NCBI GenBank assembly: GCA_009379825.1
Contig: WHTA01000041.1
Coordinates: forward strand, 1 to 48,932
Length of the DNA stretch: 48,932 bases
Reading direction: 5' to 3'
Origin: Streptosporangiales bacterium
Lineage (GTDB): Bacteria; Actinomycetota; Actinomycetes; Streptosporangiales; WHST01
Shown here: positions 43,737 to 48,932 of the stretch, one piece after another
Position numbering within the stretch: the first letter of the stretch is position 1
Layout: every line of letters starts with the position of its first letter
Position numbers and translations under genes: made by a program
The notes under the pieces: model-generated
Seen by the model: only the letters and a program-made list of their open reading frames with translations
Databases searched by the model: none
What the model was told of the DNA's origin: nothing

Positions 43737-44741
43737 GTGGCGCCCACGACCAGCATCCGTGAGGTCGCCGCGCACGCGGGTGTGTCGGTGGGCACGGTGT
43801 CGAACGTGCTGAACCGTCCCGAGTTGGTGACGCCGGCGACCAGGCAGCGCGTGCACCAGGCGATCGAGGCGCTGGGCTTCGTGCGCAACGAGTCGGCGCG
43901 ACAGCTGCGCGCCGGTCATAGCCGCACGATCGGGCTGATGGTCCTCGACGTCGCCAACCCGTTCTTCACCGACCTTGCGCGGGGCGTCGAGGACGCCGCG
44001 AACGACGCGGGGCTCGCCGTCATCCTTTGCAACTCCGACGAGTCGGCGGCGAAGGAGACCGCCTACTTCGACGTGCTCGAGGAGCAGCGCGTGCGCGGCG
44101 TCCTGGTGAGCCCGGTGCGCGGCGTGCGCAACCAGGTGGTGAAGATGCGGGCGCGCGGCATCCCCATCGTCCTCGTCGACCGGAAGGCGACCCGCCGCGA
44201 CCAGTGCTCGGTCTCCGTGGACGACGTGGCCGGCGGCGATCTCGCGGCCAGCCACCTGCTCGACCGCGGCCACGATCGCATCGGCTACGTCTCCGGGCCG
44301 CTGACCATCCGGCAGTGCAGGGACCGCCGGGTGGGCGCGCTGCACGCCCTGGAGCGCACGGGTCGGAAGGCCGACGAGCTGCTGGTGTTCGAGGCCGCGG
44401 CGCTGAACGTGGCGTCCGGTCGGGCGCAGACCAGGCTGCTGCTCGAACAGCCTGAACCACCAAGTGCGGTGTTCTGTGCCAACGACCTGCTCGCCCTCGG
44501 CGCGCTGCAGGAGGCCGTACGGGCGGAGAAGCGGGTGCCGGACGACCTCGCGATCGTCGGGTACGACGACATCGAGTTCGCGTCCGCCGCGGCTGTGCCG
44601 CTGACGTCGGTGCGCCAGCCCCGCTACGAGCTCGGCGTCGCCGCGGCGCGGCTGCTGATCGAGGAAGCGGACGAGCCGGAGACGCACCTGCACCAGCGGC
44701 TGGTGTTCGAGCCAGAGCTCGTCGTCCGGGAGTCCACCTGA
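43737..44741 (+). CDS. LacI-family transcriptional regulator, rhamnose regulon
   Basis: A 334-residue repressor: LacI helix-turn-helix at residues 4-50 (SIREVAAHAGVSVGTVSNVLN) in two parts, IREVAAHAGVS and GTVSNVLNRP, with the hinge-helix pattern ARQLRAG, then a periplasmic-binding-protein-like effector domain (TIGLMVLDVANPFF, VGYDDIEFAS). The operator 63 bp upstream and its copy at rhaB suggest rhamnose, rhamnulose or a derivative as the ligand. GTG 43737 follows GAGAGG at 5 nt and gives the standard N-terminus; an in-frame ATG 51 bp upstream is rejected. Confidence 0.92.
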   Translation: MAPTTSIREVAAHAGVSVGTVSNVLNRPELVTPATRQRVHQAIEALGFVRNESARQLRAGHSRTIGLMVLDVANPFFTDLARGVEDAANDAGLAVILCNSDESAAKETAYFDVLEEQRVRGVLVSPVRGVRNQVVKMRARGIPIVLVDRKATRRDQCSVSVDDVAGGDLAASHLLDRGHDRIGYVSGPLTIRQCRDRRVGALHALERTGRKADELLVFEAAALNVASGRAQTRLLLEQPEPPSAVFCANDLLALGALQEAVRAEKRVPDDLAIVGYDDIEFASAAAVPLTSVRQPRYELGVAAARLLIEEADEPETHLHQRLVFEPELVVREST

Positions 44742-45058
44742 CGCCGTCGCGGCCGTCGTAACGGGATGTAGGTTCACCGGCTACGGACGGTAGCGCGCTC
44801 GGTTCGTGGGGCGGTCCCGGCGCGGGAGCATCCGGGCATACCCGGACGACCGGCGTGCAGCGCTGGCACGGGCGGAAATCGGCGCAGTTGACGGCACCCG
44901 CCGCCGTCACGTACCCCCTACGCTTGCGTTGCTGTCGGGCGTCGGGAAAACCATCTCGACCGCCAAGGAACTATCGCAGCGTCGTCGACATCGAAGAACG
45001 CAACCGTGCGCAGAGCACGACTGTCACGAGCATGACCCAACCTGCAAGAGGGGAGCCC
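44742..45058. other. 317-bp gap upstream of the unknown gene pair
   Basis: No gene is supported. TTGACG (near 44887) followed after 18 nt by TACCCC and then TACGCT could be promoter elements for the downstream gene pair. The region contains no hairpin with a T-run and no clear operator. Confidence 0.4.
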
Positions 45059-45682
45059 ATGTCCCAGGTAATCGTGCCGGCTGGCCTGATGTTGGGGGAG
45101 TTCCACGCCGCGGACGCTTCCGATGAACAGCCCGAGTACTGGCACCTCAACGTCGGCGGTTACGCCGAGCAGCTCACGGCACTCGAAACGACCGTGTGGG
45201 CCGCGGCCATGGCCGACCCGGAGAAGCAGTCGAAGCTGAAGGGCACCAGGGAGGCGTTGCGCCTGGCGTTGCGTACCCGGTCCGAGGCGCCGATCTCCGA
45301 CCCGGAGCCGGTCATCGACGACTTGCTGAGCCGGCGTGCGCTCGCGCAGTTCGACCCGACCGCCGACAACCTCGAGTCGTTCGGCTCGAGCCACCGGTTG
45401 CTGCCGCTGGGGATCGGCCTCGGCAACACCCACGACGACCCGGAGAACTACCGCATCGCCGTCGCCGGCGAGGCCCGGGTGTCGGTGAACGGCGACATCT
45501 ACGCGCTCTGGTCCAACAGCCAGCACTACCCGAACCTGTGGGAGTCGTGCGCCGCGTTCGCGAAAGAAGCGTTCGGCGACGGCCCGCAGCCCGACACCAA
45601 CAGCGTCCTGCAGGCGCTCGCGGTGAACATCCCGCTCCTGGTGGCCACCGAGGTCGCCATCCTCGCCCCGATCCTCGACTGA
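45059..45682 (+). CDS. Unknown soluble protein
   Basis: A 207-residue protein I cannot assign. It is acidic and soluble with no signal peptide. Segments include VIVPAGLMLGEF, EALRLALRTRSEAPI (helical), LLSRRALAQFDPT, HRLLPLGIGLGNTHDDPENY, SVNGDIYALWSN and a hydrophobic tail ALAVNIPLLVATEVAILAP. The mixture suggests a compact alpha/beta or winged-helix protein. ATG 45059 follows GAGGGGAG. It lies 35 bp upstream of another unknown gene, and the two are probably one operon. No catalytic residues are recognisable. Confidence 0.7.
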   Translation: MSQVIVPAGLMLGEFHAADASDEQPEYWHLNVGGYAEQLTALETTVWAAAMADPEKQSKLKGTREALRLALRTRSEAPISDPEPVIDDLLSRRALAQFDPTADNLESFGSSHRLLPLGIGLGNTHDDPENYRIAVAGEARVSVNGDIYALWSNSQHYPNLWESCAAFAKEAFGDGPQPDTNSVLQALAVNIPLLVATEVAILAPILD

Positions 45683-45717
45683 CCCGCTGACCTACGCGTG
45701 ATTCGGAGATAGAGAAC

Positions 45718-46281
45718 ATGGCAGAAGCCGGATACAGAGCGCGCCGCGCCCAGGCGGTACGTGACAGCGTCACGAACAACTGGCGGGAGACAGCTGGGCT
45801 CGGTTCGGGTGGCGCGGCGACGCTTGCGGCAACCGCTGGTGCGGGCGCTCCGGCGGGCGTGGTCGGGACGGTTGCCGCCCTCGCTGCCGTAACCACCGTT
45901 GGCAAGATGGCGAGGGATGCGGTGCGGGCCGTACGCCAGCAGCCGAGGGAGTCGGTAAGCACGCTGGAGACCAGCATCCGTACCGCTGGTGAGAACCCCT
46001 CGCGGGAGAACATCCAGGGTCTCGGGCGGCTCGCCGGAGACATCAAGCGGCTGGGTAACGCGCACGGCGCGGTGGATGCAGCGACCCAGAACTACGACGC
46101 CAAGGTCACCACCGCAGGTGAAAAGCGCGACACGAAGGTCAACAAGGCGCAGCGGAAGTTCGGGCGCAAGACCGAGAAGGCTGCGTCTGCTCGCGACAAT
46201 GAGACCAGGGGAGTGCGGGGTTACCTCGGTCAGGACCGTGCCGGAGGGAGTTCCGGCGGCCGTGACCAGGGCGGTCGATGA
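45718..46281 (+). CDS. Unknown protein with small hydrophobic domain and basic coiled tail
   Basis: A 187-residue protein with no recognised family. Residues 28-62 are Gly/Ala-rich and hydrophobic (AATLAATAGAGAPAGVVG then TVAALAAVTTVG) and may insert in a membrane as one or two helices. The rest (65-187) is charged and helical, Lys/Arg-rich toward the end (KVNKAQRKFGRKTEKA) and finishes in a Gly/Arg-rich tail. ATG 45718 has AGATAGAGAA upstream, a weak ribosome site. It is next to the preceding unknown gene and convergent with the DUF624 gene, ends 12 bp apart. Confidence 0.6.
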   Translation: MAEAGYRARRAQAVRDSVTNNWRETAGLGSGGAATLAATAGAGAPAGVVGTVAALAAVTTVGKMARDAVRAVRQQPRESVSTLETSIRTAGENPSRENIQGLGRLAGDIKRLGNAHGAVDAATQNYDAKVTTAGEKRDTKVNKAQRKFGRKTEKAASARDNETRGVRGYLGQDRAGGSSGGRDQGGR

Positions 46282-46293
46282 GCCACAGCGCAG

Positions 46294-46923
46294 TCAGGTG
46301 AGTTTGCCGAACGCGTAGAGCGCTGCTTTCAAGCCCACGTAGCCGGGCACGCTCGCCGCGTAGAAGACCAGCGCCGCCGGTACGGCCCAGAGCATGAGGA
46401 CGAGCAGGCCGGCGTTGGTCACGGCGATGGCGAGGGAGAGCAGCGGTTGCCGCCAGGCGGCAACCGCTGCCACCCGCCAGCTCGCGGTCGCCCCGAGGTC
46501 GAAGTGCACGAGGGCGGCCGGCAGGAGCGTGCCGAGGTAGCCGGCGAGGACGATCGCGAGCCCGCCGGCAACCGGCCGCAGGCCAGGCTGTTGGTATGCG
46601 GCCGCCAGGTAGAACGCGTGCACGAACACGGTGGCCAGCGGTAACCCGAGCCGCAGCTGCGACCGGCCGAGCTCGGCGCGCCACTGCATCCAGAAGCCCC
46701 GCACCGCCTGCGGTTGCCGGCCGCGGTCGTACTCCCGGAGCAACCAGAACATCGCCACCGTCGCCGGTGCGACGCCGAACACGCCGAGGCCGGCGATCGT
46801 GCCTGCCGCCCACAGCCGGTTGGCCAGAGCCAGTCGCGCCGGCCAGCGCAGCAGCCGGTAAAGCGGCGCGAGCCGGCCGGACAGTTCGACGTCCGCCCGC
46901 TCCGCCGGTTTGCCGGCTGTCAC
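46294..46923 (-). CDS. DUF624 (YesL-like) membrane protein
   Basis: A 209-residue membrane protein with five to six helices. It resembles the DUF624/YesL family: an N-terminal GRLAPLYRLLRWPARLALAN segment, the polar loop FWLLREYDRGRQPQAVRGFW, and alternating helices. YesL-like proteins are found next to carbohydrate ABC transporter genes and may assist uptake. GTG 46923 overlaps the sulfatase stop by GTGA, so it is coupled to it. Confidence 0.78.
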   Translation of the reverse strand: MTAGKPAERADVELSGRLAPLYRLLRWPARLALANRLWAAGTIAGLGVFGVAPATVAMFWLLREYDRGRQPQAVRGFWMQWRAELGRSQLRLGLPLATVFVHAFYLAAAYQQPGLRPVAGGLAIVLAGYLGTLLPAALVHFDLGATASWRVAAVAAWRQPLLSLAIAVTNAGLLVLMLWAVPAALVFYAASVPGYVGLKAALYAFGKLT

Positions 46924-48275
46924 GGGATGGCCCCCATCTCGCGTTCCCTGATCTCCCACAGTTCGGTGAGGCCGAGCAGCTCGACCATACTGGCGGTGGG
47001 GACGAACGGGTCGCCCGTCCGGTGCAGGTGCTCCTCGATGCGCGCAGCCAGGTCAGAACGGACGTCCGCGTGGCCGGGGTCGGCCACCAGGTTCCGCTCC
47101 TGCAGCGGGTCGGCGTCGTTGTCGAACAACAGCCACGGCAGGCGGCCGACGGCCTCGGCGTACGTCCAACGCGTGGTGCGTATCCCGCGCCACTCCGGCT
47201 TGCCGGCAGCCACCGACTCGTCGAACCTGGTGAGTCCCTCGAGGTACACCTCCTCGGCGCCGGGCGCGCCGTCGCGCAGCAGGTCCGCGCGGCCGGTGCC
47301 GTCGGTGGCGAAGCCGGCCGGCACACCGGTGAGGTCGAGGAGCGTCGCCGCGACGTCGACGGTGGAGAGCAGCCCGTCGCGTCGCTCGCCGGCAGGCAGA
47401 CCGCTCGGCCAGGACACCACGAACGGCACGTGTACCGCCTCCTCGCACGGCAGCTGCTTCTTCGTCCAGCCGCCGGCGCCGAGCATGTCGCCGTGGTCGG
47501 AGGTGACGACGATGATGGTGTCGTCGAGCCGGCCGAGCTCGTCCAGGGCGGCCGTCAGCCGGCCCATCTCGGTGTCGAGTGCCGTGATCGCGGCGAGGTA
47601 GTCCGCGTAGATGTCCTCGATGTCGGGGATGGTCGTGTCGGTGTTGGCCGGCAGCGTCGGTCGGTGCTCGCGGTAGTGCGCGCGGAACTCCTCCGGCACC
47701 TGGTCGTACGGGTCGTGCGGCGGTCCCCACGTCAGCACGAGGCAGAACGGGTCGTCTGCCGGCAGTGTGTTCAGGAAGTCGACGGCCAGGTCGGTCTGCA
47801 CGACGGGTTCGTAGCCCTCGGCGGTGACGAGCTCGTCGGTGTCGCGGTAGTAGCGCGGGTTGAAGTAGTCGTGGTGGCAGTTGTACGCGGCCCAGAAGTC
47901 GAACCCGTGGCGTCGCGGGCCCGGTGGCGTGAACTTCGACCGCGGCATGCCGTCCAGGTGCCACTTGCCGATGTAGCCGGTGTGGTAGCCGGCGTCGCGC
48001 AGCGGCTGCGCGAAGAACGGCACGTCGTCGGGGATCGGGAGGTCGTTGTCGATCACCCGGTGCTGCATCGAGTAGCGGCCGGAGAAGATCGTCGCCCGGC
48101 TCGGGCAGCACACCGGTGCGTTCGCGTAGCAGCGCTCGGCGACGACGCCGCGGGCCGCGAGGGCGTCGATATGTGGCGTTGCCACCGATTCGTTGCCCGT
48201 GCAGTGCAGATCCCGACCACGCAGCTGGTCGGCGATCAACAACAGGACGCTGGGTCGGCGGGATGTGTTGGTCAT
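46920..48275 (-). CDS. Type I sulfatase (arylsulfatase family)
   Basis: A 451-residue sulfatase. The formylglycine motif C-x-P-S-R is present as CCPSR (C56 would be converted), followed by ATIFSGRYS. Metal ligands include D16 in LLIADQLRG and the pair in TSDHGDMLGAGG. The sequence order of GYHTGYIGKWHLDG and SDHGD is typical of the S1 family. There is no signal peptide, so it is probably cytoplasmic and acts on an imported sulfated compound, perhaps a sugar or oligosaccharide. It needs a formylglycine-generating enzyme, not in the window. A LacI-type operator lies between it and the ABC solute-binding gene. Confidence 0.92.
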   Translation of the reverse strand: MTNTSRRPSVLLLIADQLRGRDLHCTGNESVATPHIDALAARGVVAERCYANAPVCCPSRATIFSGRYSMQHRVIDNDLPIPDDVPFFAQPLRDAGYHTGYIGKWHLDGMPRSKFTPPGPRRHGFDFWAAYNCHHDYFNPRYYRDTDELVTAEGYEPVVQTDLAVDFLNTLPADDPFCLVLTWGPPHDPYDQVPEEFRAHYREHRPTLPANTDTTIPDIEDIYADYLAAITALDTEMGRLTAALDELGRLDDTIIVVTSDHGDMLGAGGWTKKQLPCEEAVHVPFVVSWPSGLPAGERRDGLLSTVDVAATLLDLTGVPAGFATDGTGRADLLRDGAPGAEEVYLEGLTRFDESVAAGKPEWRGIRTTRWTYAEAVGRLPWLLFDNDADPLQERNLVADPGHADVRSDLAARIEEHLHRTGDPFVPTASMVELLGLTELWEIREREMGAIP

Positions 48276-48453
48276 GCCCGATGCACCTCACGGTCCGGGG
48301 AGTTGCGAACGGATGCCTTGACAACCTGTCGCGGGCACACGACGGTCGGATGATTGAAACGTTACAAGCCATCCTCGTGGCCACGCAAGGACGCGCGAGG
48401 GGCTGGACCCGCGCCTCGGAGGCGCGGCCCCCGGTGACGCCCAGGAGGTTGCG
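48276..48453. promoter_or_regulatory. Divergent promoter region with LacI-type site
   Basis: 178 bp between sulfatase and solute-binding protein. It contains TTGACA (48318-48323), a perfect -35 hexamer on the plus strand, and the site TGAAACGTTACA (48355-48366), similar to the rha operators. The site lies downstream of the -35, so binding would block transcription of the plus-strand gene. Confidence 0.5.
48355..48366. promoter_or_regulatory. LacI-type operator-like site
   Basis: TGAAACGTTACA matches TGAATCGTTTCA at 10 of 12 positions and keeps the TGAA...CGTT..CA frame. It is the third such site in 18 kb, beside a carbohydrate-linked sulfatase and binding-protein pair. Confidence 0.5.
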
Positions 48454-48932
48454 GTGAGCAAGTCCAAGGTGATCAGTCGGCGATCGATGCTGGGGTACAT
48501 GGGGACGGCGGGTAGCCTCGCCGCGCTCACCCCGCTCGGCATGTGCGGTACGAGCGGCAGCCAGAGTTCGGACAAGCTCGTCCTGGCTACCGTCACCGAG
48601 GCAGGACAGGTCGACTCGGACGCGTACCAAGAACGACGGATGAAGAAGTTCACCGAGCAGACCGGGATCGAGGTGGAGCTACGCACGTACCCGATCGACC
48701 AGTACGCCAACTCGATCCAGCTGTTGTTCTCGCAGAACAACCCGCCGGACGTCTTCAGGTCCGCGGGTACCGAGATCGCACATCCGGTGCCGTACGTGCG
48801 TGGCTGGGAGGCGTCGCTGCAGGAGTACGTGACCGACGACTTCATGAGCAGGTGGCCGAAGAACTCGTTCGAGCCGGGGATCAGTGGGCTGCACGTCGGC
48901 GACGAGCTCTACGCCACTCCGTTCGGCTCGAA
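48454..48932 (+). CDS. Carbohydrate ABC transporter solute-binding protein (partial)
   Basis: The first 159 codons of an extracellular solute-binding protein family 1 member, cut off by the window's end. The N-terminus SKVISRRSMLGYMGTAGSL has an RR pair before a hydrophobic stretch, as in Tat-exported proteins, and LGMC gives a possible lipobox. The mature start DKLVLATVTEAGQVDSD, then TEQTGIEVELRTYPIDQY, fits ABC sugar-binding proteins. GTG 48454 follows AGGAGG. The permeases and other parts should lie to the right. Confidence 0.83.
   Translation, partial: MSKSKVISRRSMLGYMGTAGSLAALTPLGMCGTSGSQSSDKLVLATVTEAGQVDSDAYQERRMKKFTEQTGIEVELRTYPIDQYANSIQLLFSQNNPPDVFRSAGTEIAHPVPYVRGWEASLQEYVTDDFMSRWPKNSFEPGISGLHVGDELYATPFGS

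Overview
This 48.9-kb window is chromosomal DNA of a high-GC Actinomycetota. The evidence is the strong G/C third-position bias, the frequent GTG and TTG starts, the ATGA/GTGA stop-start overlaps, several leaderless-type promoters (TANNNT 6-8 nt before a start codon), a DivIVA/Wag31 polar growth protein, an actinobacterial T-box in front of ileS, and the wag31-ileS-traR/dksA-lspA-rluA-dnaE-his order typical of that phylum. I cannot fix the genus. No rRNA, tRNA, insertion sequence, prophage or CRISPR array was seen.

Layout. (1) 1-9.5 kb, core genes: wag31, a membrane protein with duplicated HxxxC/CxxC motifs, ileS (minus) with a T-box leader, a TraR/DksA zinc-finger protein with a histone-H1-like Lys/Ala tail, lspA and an RluA-family pseudouridine synthase. 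Next comes a short leaderless ORF rich in Tyr/Phe codons and a hairpin, in front of a protein that fuses a degenerate DAHP-synthase-like barrel to an intact-looking chorismate mutase. (2) 9.7-12.7 kb: a three-gene TRAP transporter. (3) 12.9-22.5 kb: dnaE, an amidohydrolase, a membrane protein, an inositol-monophosphatase-family enzyme, an APC permease, a secreted PQQ-type beta-propeller and a YbaK deacylase. (4) 22.5-29.1 kb: hisD-hisC-hisB-(unknown membrane protein)-hisH-hisA-(adenylate kinase homologue)-hisF, tightly packed. (5) 29.3-43.6 kb, minus strand, catabolic: rhaB; a nine-gene operon (LivK-G-F-H-M importer, M20 hydrolase, HpaB-type flavin monooxygenase, RidA, DUF1028) with a divergent XRE-cupin regulator; a VOC protein; and rhaI-rhaD with a divergent LacI regulator. 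(6) 45-48.9 kb: two adjacent unknown genes, then a DUF624 protein, a type I sulfatase and a divergent ABC solute-binding protein that runs off the end.

How the parts work together. A LacI-type operator (TGAATCGTTTCA or the close TGAAACGTTACA) lies upstream of rhaB, between rhaI and lacI, and between the sulfatase and the solute-binding protein. This suggests one rhamnose-centred regulon that may include sulfated sugars. Three genes in region 5 (livK, the M20 gene, rhaD) carry single-base frame disruptions, and rhaD also holds an exact 111-bp tandem duplication, so this region is either decaying or contains sequence errors. The most interesting candidate for undescribed biology is the possible aromatic attenuator plus the pseudo-DAHP-synthase/chorismate-mutase fusion at 8.4-9.5 kb. 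Second is the nine-gene import/oxidation operon at 30.8-39.1 kb, whose substrate is unknown.
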